From NCBI GenBank assembly GCA_033391075.1, contig JAWPMV010000003.1, positions 124,001 through 188,000 of the forward strand: a DNA stretch of 64,000 nucleotides, in the 5' to 3' direction. This DNA comes from Bacteroidia bacterium (GTDB taxonomy: Bacteria; Bacteroidota; Bacteroidia; J057). Positions within the stretch are counted from its first letter, which is position 1; each line of letters starts with the position of its first letter. Below are positions 16,861 to 24,972 of the stretch, piece after piece. The notes under the pieces were generated by a model, which saw only the letters and a list, made by a program, of their open reading frames with translations, was not told the origin of the DNA and made no database searches. A program made the translations under genes and the position numbers.

Positions 16861-16874
16861 TCTTGAGCTCAAGA
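16861..16874 (-). promoter_or_regulatory. 14-bp palindrome upstream of the cytolysin-like gene
   Basis: TCTTGAG followed directly by CTCAAGA. It is 61-74 bases upstream of the cytolysin-like start and 65 bases past the stop of the TPR regulator gene, a plausible operator position. Confidence 0.4.
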
Positions 16875-16885
16875 TGGGGAAATCG

Positions 16886-16923
16886 CCCTCTCCTGCCAAA
16901 AAAGAGGGGGGGACAAAGGGGGG
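16886..16923. repeat. G-run-rich hairpin region downstream of the TPR regulator
   Basis: CCCTCT pairs with AGAGGG (16886-16908), and the 3' arm merges into two G-runs of 7 and 6 bases separated by ACAAA. It sits just past the stop of the TPR regulator. It may be a terminator arm without a T-run, or a G-rich structured element. Confidence 0.35.
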
Positions 16924-16938
16924 ACAGGCGAAAAATAC

Positions 16939-18744
16939 TTACAAACGAAGGAGAAAGTCCTGCAAATTTACTTCGGGTTCAAGGCTCAATTTTTTACGCA
17001 AACGATGTCGCGCCTTTTTGACACCTTCGGCTGAGATATTGAGCATAGCCGCGATCTCTTTGCCGGAGAGATTCATGCGCATGAGACTGGCCAGACGAAT
17101 TTCATTTGGAGTGATGCCTTCGTAGCGTTGAGTGAGGCTGTAGGTAAAGCCAGGATGAACCTGAGAAAAGGATTGGAGGAAAGATTCCCAATCATGGTCG
17201 CCTTTGAGATCGCGATCTATTTTGCGGATGAGGTTCTTAATTTCTCTGCCCTGCTTCTCTTCTTCCAGGGATTGCATATCTGTTTTTAATCCTTGCAAAA
17301 ACTCATTCTTCCTGCAAAAGTTGAGCACTTGCGAATTGAGTTCCTGTGCCATTTGCTCTCGCTCCATATGGGCCACCTGAAGTTGTTGCTCATGGATTTG
17401 TTGTCTCTGACTAAAAATTTCCCGATCCTTCTCCCTTTTCATCCTCTGCTGATTCAAAAGAAGGAAGCCAATCAGGACAAGGGCAATCAGGCCTGCGGAC
17501 ATGCCATAGATTCGGAGTTGAGAGAGAACCGCATCTTTTTCAAGTATGGCAATTTCCTTGTCCTTTTTCTCTGTTTCATATATGGTTTGAAGCTCTGCGA
17601 TTCGACTATTTTTCTTTTCGGTCAAAAGGCTGTCTCTCTGGCTCGCATAATCTTTATAGGTATCCAGAGCTGCTCGATAATCCGGTAATTCTTCCAGCAA
17701 TTCAGCTTTGATCTTGCTGATCTCATGGAAATATTCACCCATTCCTATCTCCTGAGCAATTTGCATGGATTCATCCAAAAGCTGCAGTCCTTTAGTATAA
17801 TTTCCTTTTGCTTTTTCACTCAAGGCCAATTCCAATTTGATCCAACAAATATGTTGACTGCTTTGCTGCTCCTCTGCCATATCAAATGCCTGCTTCAATG
17901 AGCGTTCCGCTTTTTCAGTTCTACCCTGATAATTGTAGAGAGTCCCCAGTTTATACAGAATATGCATATGAGCCTGGGTGTCTCCGATATTTTGAGCAAT
18001 TATCAATCCTTCATCGAGGAGTATTTCAGCCTGATCGTATTCTTTCCAATTAAAATAGGATACACTTTTGGAACTAAGGCTTCTGGCTAAAGAGGCACTA
18101 TCCTTTTCTGCACGAAATATGAGTTCAGCCTGATTGAAATAGTCAAAGGCAGTAGAATCCTCCTCGCGCTGGTGGTATAGATTCGCGAGATTAAAGATCG
18201 TGGTTCCTACTCCATTTTGTAAACCGATTTCCTCAAATATCCGGATAGCTTCCAGATAATAGTCTACGCTTTCTACATGCTTGCCTTCCATTTGGTAAAG
18301 ATTGGCAAGGTTGGCATATCCATCAGCGACTTTCTCTCGCCTACCCAGCTCTTCATTGAGCTTAAGCGCATCTTTAAATCCTGCAACAGATGCCTCCCAG
18401 TCTCCGAGGTAATAATGAATAATGGCAAGATTGCTATGATAGATGGCACTTTGTTCTGTATCCCCAAATTTCTCTGAATAGATGAGGCCTTTCTCATACA
18501 ATTTTCCTGCTTCGGCAAATGCCCCTTGATTTTCATATAGGCTACTCAGTTCATCAATGCTGGAGAAAATACCTTTTGCATAGTTCTCCTGCTCCGATAG
18601 GTCAAGTGCCTGTTTAAGATGCTGTAAGGCAGGTTCCGCTTCTGCAGATTGAGCCTGCTCGAGGAGTGCATCGATCTTTTCCGTTTGGGCAAAAATACCC
18701 AGACCCATCATGAGCAATAGCAGTAGAGAGATATGGCGTTTCAT
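16939..18744 (-). CDS. TPR-repeat transcriptional regulator with LuxR-like C-terminal HTH
   Basis: 601 residues in the architecture common in Bacteroidota: signal peptide or N-terminal membrane anchor (LLLLMMGLGIFAQ), about ten TPR repeats (30-375, e.g. KVADGYANLANLYQMEGKHVESVDYYLEAI, cut here to its core), a transmembrane helix (about 408-428, LRIYGMSAGLIALVLIGFLLL), a coiled coil, and a C-terminal helix-turn-helix of LuxR type (IRLASLMRMNLSGKEIAAML and NISAEGVKKARHRLRKKL, about 545-590). The sensor side is periplasmic TPRs, the output cytoplasmic DNA binding. It lies directly upstream of, and in the same direction as, the cytolysin-like gene, with 138 bases between, so it is the obvious candidate regulator of that gene. 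Confidence 0.85.
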   Translation of the reverse strand: MKRHISLLLLLMMGLGIFAQTEKIDALLEQAQSAEAEPALQHLKQALDLSEQENYAKGIFSSIDELSSLYENQGAFAEAGKLYEKGLIYSEKFGDTEQSAIYHSNLAIIHYYLGDWEASVAGFKDALKLNEELGRREKVADGYANLANLYQMEGKHVESVDYYLEAIRIFEEIGLQNGVGTTIFNLANLYHQREEDSTAFDYFNQAELIFRAEKDSASLARSLSSKSVSYFNWKEYDQAEILLDEGLIIAQNIGDTQAHMHILYKLGTLYNYQGRTEKAERSLKQAFDMAEEQQSSQHICWIKLELALSEKAKGNYTKGLQLLDESMQIAQEIGMGEYFHEISKIKAELLEELPDYRAALDTYKDYASQRDSLLTEKKNSRIAELQTIYETEKKDKEIAILEKDAVLSQLRIYGMSAGLIALVLIGFLLLNQQRMKREKDREIFSQRQQIHEQQLQVAHMEREQMAQELNSQVLNFCRKNEFLQGLKTDMQSLEEEKQGREIKNLIRKIDRDLKGDHDWESFLQSFSQVHPGFTYSLTQRYEGITPNEIRLASLMRMNLSGKEIAAMLNISAEGVKKARHRLRKKLSLEPEVNLQDFLLRL

Positions 18745-18899
18745 TGTTAAAAAAGCTTCGTCTTAGGTTTGCATAAGTTAAGCAATTTTGAAAATCCCTA
18801 AAGGGGAAGGTTTTTTTTTAGAGTTAATAGAAAAATTTACATATGTTATAAATTATATATAACTTCTGAATCTGTCTGATCTATTTCTACTACCAAGCG

Positions 18900-20084
18900 A
18901 TGAGAAAAGTATCCCTGTTTTTCCTTGGCTCCATTCTTTCTATATCCCTTTCTGCCCAGGAAGTCCTTAAGCAAGCTGATTTTGGTATTCAAAAAGACTC
19001 TGTGATTGGCTATGTCAAAAACTGGCGAGGCAATGAATTTCACATATCCTCTCAGGAATACTGGATATGGAAAGATTGGCAGAGGCTTGAATCTCAGATT
19101 CAATGGGTTTGGGATTACGCTACTGAAAGCTTGAAACCAAATAAGAATATTCACTTTACGTATCATAGCGGGCATGGGAAGAAGGCAGTACGCTTATCTC
19201 ACACCTGGGATAAAGCAACGGCAAAGTGGTGGAAGACCCGAAGAGATACAACTCTATATCATCATTCAGGAGAGGAATTAGAAATCTATACCCATAAACT
19301 CACGATGGGAAGCTCCTTTTGGAAGAAGCATGAGAAGGAATTCTATACCTATTTATCTGATAAAAGGCACACCCGAGATAGTTATAAATGGGATTTAGCT
19401 TCGGAAAGCTGGAAAAAATATGCCCGCATAGAAATTGGGCAGAACGAAGAGGGAAAGATCGAATATTATCGGGCTTACATCTGGAATGCGCAAAATGGAG
19501 AATGGGATTTTGCAGGGCGGGCGAATTATTCCTATGATAAGGAAAGAAGACTGATAGATGAAAAGATCTACGATGAGCAAGACTTAAAAATGCGGAGGTA
19601 TGAGAGTACTTATCAGGAAGATGGTTATCTCAAAGAGATTATAGAGTATCAAACCTATCCTGTAGGCCAGGAGTGGGATAAAGTAAAGCGCTTCAGTTTC
19701 AAATATGATCAAACAGGAAAGCTTTACAGGGAGGAAGAGGAATTTTGGGAGTGGGGAACACAAGATTGGTCTCTGATTGCCTATAAGCTTATTTATGGAA
19801 AAACCCATCAGGAAGCCTTGATAGAAGAAGTCGAATCTATTCCACTCAATTGTAATTTCCCCAACCCGTATACTGCCCAAACACCCTTCACTTGCACCGA
19901 AATGATTTCGGGTAAATCCTATCAACTTGAATTGCTAGATCTGGCAGCTAGAGTAGTGGAAGTTCAAAGCTTGATCGGAGATGAAATTATTTCCCTCAAG
20001 GCTCAGCTGCCCGAAGGAGTATATATCCTGCTCATCAAAGATCAGTCTCAGGTCCTGGCAGCTGAGAAAATATATGTTCGATAA
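18900..20084 (+). CDS. Secreted protein with Trp-rich repeats and T9SS sorting tail
   Basis: 394 residues with an N-terminal signal peptide (SLSAQ near residue 20). The body (about 60-300) consists of repeated units of about 45 residues with a W-[DN]-x(3,5)-[ES]-W core, seen at WDKATAKWWKTRR, WDLASESWKKYAR, WNAQNGEWDFAGR and WEWGTQDWSLIAY, alternating with FSFKYDQTGKLYREE-type strands that recall YD/RHS-like wrapping. The end (about 320-394, NCNFPNPYTAQTPF to KIYVR) matches a T9SS type A sorting domain. It should be surface-exposed. Function unknown. It is divergent from the TPR regulator, with a 155-base spacer containing a GTTATA/TATAAC dyad near 18845-18863. Confidence 0.7.
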   Translation: MRKVSLFFLGSILSISLSAQEVLKQADFGIQKDSVIGYVKNWRGNEFHISSQEYWIWKDWQRLESQIQWVWDYATESLKPNKNIHFTYHSGHGKKAVRLSHTWDKATAKWWKTRRDTTLYHHSGEELEIYTHKLTMGSSFWKKHEKEFYTYLSDKRHTRDSYKWDLASESWKKYARIEIGQNEEGKIEYYRAYIWNAQNGEWDFAGRANYSYDKERRLIDEKIYDEQDLKMRRYESTYQEDGYLKEIIEYQTYPVGQEWDKVKRFSFKYDQTGKLYREEEEFWEWGTQDWSLIAYKLIYGKTHQEALIEEVESIPLNCNFPNPYTAQTPFTCTEMISGKSYQLELLDLAARVVEVQSLIGDEIISLKAQLPEGVYILLIKDQSQVLAAEKIYVR

Positions 20085-20178
20085 TATCATCAGGAGGCGC
20101 TAATTTTTGTCATCTTCTCCTTTGATTTTCTTCATTCCTCTTTCTTTCCCATCCTCCTAATTTTGGAGAAAAGATGGG

Positions 20179-20745
20179 ATGAAGATTTTGCTGAAAGTTA
20201 TATTGGCTCTGGCTCTCCTTTGGGGAACACTTAGTGTATGGGTAGAACTTCCGGGTTCAGAAATAGAACTGCGAATCAGACAGGAATTGGATAAGCGTGC
20301 TTTGATCGTATATGATCCTGATCCTATCTATAATCTGGATTGGCAGGTATGTAAGTCATTTGCTGAAGGTTTAGACCGGGAAGAATGGGGCATTGATATA
20401 CTCAGTGTATCTGCGGCTGTGAGACAGGATCCCTATGAATACGATCTCTATGTGTTCTGTACCAATACCTACAATTGGGAGCCGGATTGGATATTGAGGT
20501 CTTTTATGGAAAATATGGATGGACTGAAAGGGGAAAAGGTAGTTGCCCTTACTGTAGGAAGTGGTTCTACCTCACGAGCCAGGAGAATCATGGAAACAAT
20601 CCTGCTCGAGAAAGAAGTAGAATTGCTTGCATCAGAAGAATACTGGTTGATGCGTCCTAATGATGAGCAAAGGAAGAAGGAGTCCAATATCTTGCTTGCT
20701 GCTGATATGGCCCGAAAACTTGCCGCCGAACTTCCTTTAGAATAA
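20179..20745 (+). CDS. Membrane-tethered flavodoxin-like protein of unknown function
   Basis: 188 residues with an N-terminal hydrophobic helix (ILLKVILALALLWGTLSVWV). The rest follows flavodoxin topology: ALIVYDPDPIY (first strand), YDLYVFCTNTYNWEP, KGEKVVALTVGSGSTSRA, and a C-terminal helix. However the first loop lacks the S/T-x-T-G-N-T phosphate-binding pattern, so FMN binding is doubtful. It resembles the flavodoxin/menaquinone-dependent oxidase-like fold only at the secondary-structure level. Function unknown. The next gene starts 74 bases downstream on the same strand, so they may share a transcript. Confidence 0.5.
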   Translation: MKILLKVILALALLWGTLSVWVELPGSEIELRIRQELDKRALIVYDPDPIYNLDWQVCKSFAEGLDREEWGIDILSVSAAVRQDPYEYDLYVFCTNTYNWEPDWILRSFMENMDGLKGEKVVALTVGSGSTSRARRIMETILLEKEVELLASEEYWLMRPNDEQRKKESNILLAADMARKLAAELPLE

Positions 20746-20818
20746 GGAATAGCTTCTGCCAAATGCTTTTAGGTCTCTGTGATAATCCTTATTTTAAGGA
20801 TTAAAGCTCGGCTAGCTT

Positions 20819-22753
20819 ATGGCACAATCCTACATTATCAACATTCAAAAGTTTTCCCTGGGAATATTGATCTTCTCCTGTTTATTCAGTTTCCCTGGCT
20901 TTCTTAAAGGCCAGGATACGCATATTGAGCATCTGGAGGAGCTGGTTGAAGACTTGGAAGGTCATGATAAACTGGATGCTTATAATAAACTGGCGGAGTA
21001 TTATGAGAACAGAAATTTAAATAAAGCACAAAAGTATGCCCGAAAGGCGGTGAAGTATGGCCGCCAACACTATTCTCCAGATGTCAGATCAAAGGATTAT
21101 GATGGACAATATCAATGGTTTATATCCCACTTCCTCCTTGGAAAGCTTTATTTAGAGAAAAAGAATTTGCTTGAGTCCTACAAGAGCTTTAAAGGAGCCG
21201 AAAAGCTTGCAGCAGTTCTGGATACAGATACCTATGAAGATGAGATAGAGGATTATCTGGATGAAATAGAAGATGACTTTGAAGGAGTCGAGGATTTAGC
21301 TGAACTCACTAATATTGGAGAAAGACTGGTTACCAAACCTATTGGTGATCTTTTTTCCAATGATAAGGTTGAAAATGCTAAGAAGGACTTTCTGATTCAC
21401 GGAAAACTTTTCGCAGCCAAGATCAATAAGGAAAACAAAGCTTATGAGGAGGCAGTTGATGCGTATAAAGGAGCCGCAGAATTGTTAAAGGAAAAAGGAG
21501 ATAAAGAAAAATTGCAGGAAGTAAATCTGCAATTGGCTTTTCTTCTGGATAGCCTGGACAAGCACGAAGAAGCACGGACTTTTCTCAATGGGGTAATTGC
21601 AGAAGTTAAAGGCATCGATTCTATTAAGATCAGGGATCCGGAATTTGGGAAAATTTTTAATAAGCCCAAAACCCCTGAGATTCGGACCTATATATTTAAC
21701 AATGCAGATCAGGATTCTATCCGAAAAGAAAAAAAGAACCTGAAAAACATTTCCGAAAGGTTTGCCCGCCAAAACAATTTCAAAAAATCATTAGAATATT
21801 TTAAACTATATCAGGAACTCACAGCAAGTATCCTAGCTGATAGTCTCATTGCTTCTGCGGAGGCAACTCAAAGAGAAAATGAACTCATCCAATTGAAATT
21901 GCAAAAAGATAAGGTAGATGCGAAAGTGGAAGTTCTGGAGAAAGAAAGAGAGCAGGAAGTCCTACGAAGAAATGGGGCATTCCTGATTGCCTTTTTGATC
22001 TTGCTGGGAGGGGGTATCACCTATTATTTATACCATACCAAAAAGCGCGAACATAAAAAACTTACCATTGCTTACCGGGATTTGGAGAAAACCAGAAAGA
22101 AGCTGGTTGGTGCCGAGCAAAAGATTGTTAAGCTCCTTAAGCAACACGTTTCCGGGGATGTGGCAGCCGAACTCCTGAGCAGTAACTTTAATGAGGTTGT
22201 TGCCCGAAAATTTGTCTGCATCATGTTTCTCGATATTCGGGACTTCACCCCCATGGCTGAGAAAATGACTCCGGAAGAACTCATTTCCTATCAAAATGAA
22301 GTATTTGGTTTTATGATCGATGTAGTTCATAAATATAATGGCAACATCAATCAACTTCTGGGAGATGGATTTATGGCAAGTTTTGGAGCACCGGTTTCTC
22401 ATGGGAATGACTGCCAGAATGCCTATCACGCGGCACAGGAAATTTTGCAGGAAGTCAAAGAGCGAAATGAAGCGGATATTATTCCTGAAACCAAAATTGG
22501 GATCGGTCTGCACGCAGGCTTTGTCGTTACCGGCAATGTCGGTACCGAAGCCAGGAAACAGTATTCTATTACCGGCAATCCTGTCATCATTGCCAGCCGG
22601 GTAGAACAACTCAACAAAACCTACAAGTCTCAATTTATCATCACCGAGGAGGTCTTCAATAAGCTTGAAGAACAAGAAGCCATCAAACAACCTTTCCTTG
22701 AAGTAGAAGTGAAGGGACGCAGCAATCCCGTAAAGATTATGAAACTGGCCTAA
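20819..22753 (+). CDS. TPR / class III adenylate cyclase membrane protein
   Basis: 644 residues: signal/anchor, TPR-like helices (about 35-335), a coiled coil, a transmembrane helix (about 385-405, FLIAFLILLGGGITYYLYH), then a class III cyclase domain (about 460-640). Catalytic metal Asp residues are in MFLDIRDFTPM and GDGFMASFGAP. The transition-state Arg is in IIASRVEQLN, but the Asn usually three residues before it (TVNLAARLE) is Ile. Family members make cAMP from ATP, some make cGMP. The TPR-TM-cyclase layout suggests an extracytoplasmic sensor; whether the sensor is periplasmic depends on the topology of the first segment. The next gene (ArsR) begins 95 bases downstream behind its own operator. 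Confidence 0.85.
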   Translation: MAQSYIINIQKFSLGILIFSCLFSFPGFLKGQDTHIEHLEELVEDLEGHDKLDAYNKLAEYYENRNLNKAQKYARKAVKYGRQHYSPDVRSKDYDGQYQWFISHFLLGKLYLEKKNLLESYKSFKGAEKLAAVLDTDTYEDEIEDYLDEIEDDFEGVEDLAELTNIGERLVTKPIGDLFSNDKVENAKKDFLIHGKLFAAKINKENKAYEEAVDAYKGAAELLKEKGDKEKLQEVNLQLAFLLDSLDKHEEARTFLNGVIAEVKGIDSIKIRDPEFGKIFNKPKTPEIRTYIFNNADQDSIRKEKKNLKNISERFARQNNFKKSLEYFKLYQELTASILADSLIASAEATQRENELIQLKLQKDKVDAKVEVLEKEREQEVLRRNGAFLIAFLILLGGGITYYLYHTKKREHKKLTIAYRDLEKTRKKLVGAEQKIVKLLKQHVSGDVAAELLSSNFNEVVARKFVCIMFLDIRDFTPMAEKMTPEELISYQNEVFGFMIDVVHKYNGNINQLLGDGFMASFGAPVSHGNDCQNAYHAAQEILQEVKERNEADIIPETKIGIGLHAGFVVTGNVGTEARKQYSITGNPVIIASRVEQLNKTYKSQFIITEEVFNKLEEQEAIKQPFLEVEVKGRSNPVKIMKLA

Positions 22754-22799
22754 TCAAGCCCAGACACTAAAGCAGATATGGAAACATAGGTGCAGATTC

Positions 22800-22825
22800 A
22801 GTATTTAAGCATTTGCTTAAATACT
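22800..22825 (+). promoter_or_regulatory. ArsR-type operator
   Basis: A perfect 11-bp inverted repeat (AGTATTTAAGC and its complement) with a 4-base ATTT spacer, 22 bases upstream of the arsR-like start and overlapping the likely promoter. This is the size and A/T-rich style of ArsR/SmtB operators. Confidence 0.7.
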
Positions 22826-22847
22826 TTAATACCTTTATCTTCGAAAT

Positions 22848-23243
22848 ATGAAAAAATCAAGCTCTGTTTGTGTTCGTGTATACGCTGATCAGGAAGCCAT
22901 AGAGCAAGGCAAGTCTCTGCTAAAAGCAAAAAACCGGGAGCTTGATCACTTAGCAAAAGGACTAGGTCTGGCAGGCAATAAGGTTCGTCTCTCTATTTTG
23001 TTTCTACTTCATCGGAATGGGAAATTATGTGTTTGTGATTTAAGTGATGTATTGGGCATGACAATGGCTGCGGTTTCCCAACATCTACGTAAGCTCAAAG
23101 ATGGAGGCTTTGTAAAACCTGAAAGAGTTGGACAAACCATTTTTTACCAAATTCAGGAAAAACAGATTGTGTTTCTGGATACTCTTTTATCCTTTCTTGA
23201 AATCTCTGAGAGTGAATTTTTTGAGTTAAAAGCGAATAAATAA
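22848..23243 (+). CDS. ArsR/SmtB-family metal-responsive repressor
   Basis: 131 residues. The winged-helix core has LGLAGNKVRLSILFLL, the ELCVCDL-type metal motif as KLCVCDLSDVLGM (Cys pair about residues 60-62), and recognition helix MAAVSQHLRKLKDGGFV. A Cys-x-Cys in helix alpha3 is the classic ligand site for As(III)/Pb/Hg-type soft metals, so it probably represses the operon and releases on thiophilic metal binding. Start codon is the first ATG after the operator. MerTP follows after 1 base: tight operon. Confidence 0.85.
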   Translation: MKKSSSVCVRVYADQEAIEQGKSLLKAKNRELDHLAKGLGLAGNKVRLSILFLLHRNGKLCVCDLSDVLGMTMAAVSQHLRKLKDGGFVKPERVGQTIFYQIQEKQIVFLDTLLSFLEISESEFFELKANK

Positions 23244-23244
23244 T

Positions 23245-23877
23245 ATGGCAAGTAAATCAGTCTCCAACAAATGGGCCGGCATGGGGATACTAAGTGCTCT
23301 GGCTGCATCTTTGTGTTGTATTACACCTGTACTGGCCTTACTGGCAGGTACAAGTGGTATGGCTGCGAGTTTCTCCTGGGTAGAGCCATTTAGACCCTTT
23401 CTCATTGGGTTAAGCATTTCAATTATTGGCTTTGCATGGTATCTGAAACTAAAACCACAAAGACAAGAAGAAATAGATTGCGCTTGTGAAGAAGAAGGAA
23501 AGACCCCATTTATACAATCAAGAGCATTTCTGGGAATGGTTTCTCTCTTTGCCGGATTGATGTTGGCTTTTCCATATTACTCTCATGCTTTTTATCCTCA
23601 GAAAGAGCTTACCACAACAGCAACTTTTCAGGAAAAACCTACCCAAAAACTGGTATTAGATATAAAAGGAATGACTTGCACCGGATGTGAGTCCCACGTA
23701 GAGCAAGCAGCCAAAAAGCTCGAGGGAATTCAAAAAGCTAAGGCATCCTATGCCAAAGGGAAAGCTGAAATAGAATTTGATCCTGCGAAGACTAATCCAG
23801 AGAAAATCATGGAGGCTGTAAAAACTACTGGCTATAAAATCACAGCATCTAAAGTTTCAAATACAAAAAAAGAGTAA
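23245..23877 (+). CDS. MerTP-type mercuric ion transporter (MerT-MerP fusion)
   Basis: 210 residues. TM helices at about 12-33 with vicinal Cys (SLCCITP), 50-66, and 92-111; a cytoplasmic CAC pair in DCACEEE between helices 2 and 3; then an HMA domain (about 132-200) with MTCTGCESH, the MerP-type GMTCxxC motif. Such fusions import Hg(II) into the cytoplasm by Cys relay. The operon lacks merA, so if the ligand is Hg, reduction must be encoded elsewhere. The Cys-rich next gene is its usual companion in Bacteroidota. Confidence 0.85.
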   Translation: MASKSVSNKWAGMGILSALAASLCCITPVLALLAGTSGMAASFSWVEPFRPFLIGLSISIIGFAWYLKLKPQRQEEIDCACEEEGKTPFIQSRAFLGMVSLFAGLMLAFPYYSHAFYPQKELTTTATFQEKPTQKLVLDIKGMTCTGCESHVEQAAKKLEGIQKAKASYAKGKAEIEFDPAKTNPEKIMEAVKTTGYKITASKVSNTKKE

Positions 23878-23881
23878 GTAT

Positions 23882-24127
23882 ATGGATGCATCAAGCCCTT
23901 CAATTGAAATCAAGTTAAATTCAATAATTACTTGCCCCCATTGTGAGCATGAAAAGGAAGAAACCATGCCTACCAATGCCTGTCAATTTTTCTATGAGTG
24001 TGAAAATTGTCAAAAGCTTCTGAAACCCCAAAAAGGCGATTGCTGCGTCTATTGTTCTTATGGGAGTGTTGACTGTCCCCCCATTCAAGAAGCTGGGGGA
24101 AAGGAAGGAGCTTCTTGTTGTAGCTAA
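23882..24127 (+). CDS. Small Cys-rich protein of mer-type operons
   Basis: 81 residues with a CPHCEHEKEE head, a FYECENCQKLL middle, a GDCCVYCSYGSVDCPP core and a CC near the end: 11 Cys in 81 residues. I recognise the GDCCxxCSYGxxxCPPIQ pattern as the small protein that often follows MerTP in Bacteroidota. Its role is not known; metal binding or handling of Hg(II) is inference. It starts 4 bases after MerTP and precedes the VOC gene by 17 bases. Confidence 0.8.
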   Translation: MDASSPSIEIKLNSIITCPHCEHEKEETMPTNACQFFYECENCQKLLKPQKGDCCVYCSYGSVDCPPIQEAGGKEGASCCS

Positions 24128-24144
24128 ATTTAATTATGTAAACC

Positions 24145-24525
24145 ATGACAGGCCAATTGAGCGTTACTGACGTAAAAGTCTTTGCTCCTACTAAGGATTT
24201 TGAACTTTCTGTCTCTTTCTATAAGGCATTGGGATGGACATGCAATTGGTCGGATGGAAATTATGCGGAAATGGAATTAGGAGGGGTTCGCTTTTTCCTT
24301 CAAAAATACTATCACAAAGGCTGGGCAAATAATTTTATGTTTTACATTAATGTAGAAAATGTTCAAGCTTGGTATGAGCATGCCCGCAAGCTCATAGAGG
24401 AAGGAGATTTTGGTAAAGCGAGAATAAATGCCCCAGTCAAACAGCCCCATGGTGATCTTGTTTGCCATGTTTGGGACCCCACAGGTATCCTGCTCCATTT
24501 CGCCCAGTCAGTAGAAGCTGGTTAG
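24145..24525 (+). CDS. VOC-superfamily protein (glyoxalase/bleomycin-resistance fold)
   Basis: 126 residues with the paired beta-alpha-beta-beta-beta fold: VTDVKVFAPTKDFELSVSFYKALGWTC, FYINVENVQAWYEHARKL and HVWDPTGILLHFAQ (each typical VOC segments). No Cys ligand pair of the arsenic lyase ArsI type is seen, so function is open. It is the last gene of the metal operon by spacing (17 bases) but may be only a hitch-hiker. Ends without clear terminator. Confidence 0.75.
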   Translation: MTGQLSVTDVKVFAPTKDFELSVSFYKALGWTCNWSDGNYAEMELGGVRFFLQKYYHKGWANNFMFYINVENVQAWYEHARKLIEEGDFGKARINAPVKQPHGDLVCHVWDPTGILLHFAQSVEAG

Positions 24526-24709
24526 ATTTCCCTGAGTAGTCCCATAATCAGACGGAAATCACTCTAATCATAATCTATCCGTAAACCTAAATGCAAAAAA
24601 GCACATGACAAAAACGCTGTGCTGCTAAAGTAAAAAAACGAAAACAGCCTCCGAGAAAATCTGCGCAGGCTGCAATAAACTTAATTAATAAAATCAAATT
24701 AAAAGTACG

Positions 24710-24946
24710 ATGAAACTACTTAATCCTCAAACCTGAGGAGATCTTTCGGCCAGCCCGTTTTTTGGCCAGATTTCGGATCATTTAAAGGTTCCTATCGTAC
24801 TAATTTTTACTCTAAATCTATTTTATGCACAGGATGTGGCAGCAGCCTAAAGTTCTGTGCTGGAAGAAGTCATCCGAGCTCAAAGAGGGATACAGGCACT
24901 AAACGTACCTGTATCCGGAATCGCTACTTTAGAAGTATTGAGATAG
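24710..24946 (+). pseudogene. Decayed secreted-protein gene (two in-frame stops)
   Basis: From the ATG at 24710 the frame reads MKLLNPQT, TGA (24734), then GDLSASPFFGQ and a hydrophobic run VPIVLIFTLNLFYAQD typical of a signal peptide, TAA (24848), then SVLEEVIRAQRGIQALNVPV, TAG (24944). The leader and the amphipathic continuation look coding but are broken twice, so this is best read as a dead gene of about 79 codons. It lies in a 447-base gap otherwise without ORFs. Confidence 0.45.
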
Positions 24947-24972
24947 TTGCTAATCGAGTGCCGTAGGCTATA

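Noticed and set aside
22028..22690. 220-codon minus-strand ORF inside the cyclase gene
   Set aside because: Antisense to conserved catalytic motifs; composition is a mirror of the cyclase.
24734..24736. In-frame TGA in the small secreted ORF as a recoded (selenocysteine) codon
   Set aside because: A second in-frame TAA follows, and there is no downstream stem at the required place; gene decay is simpler.
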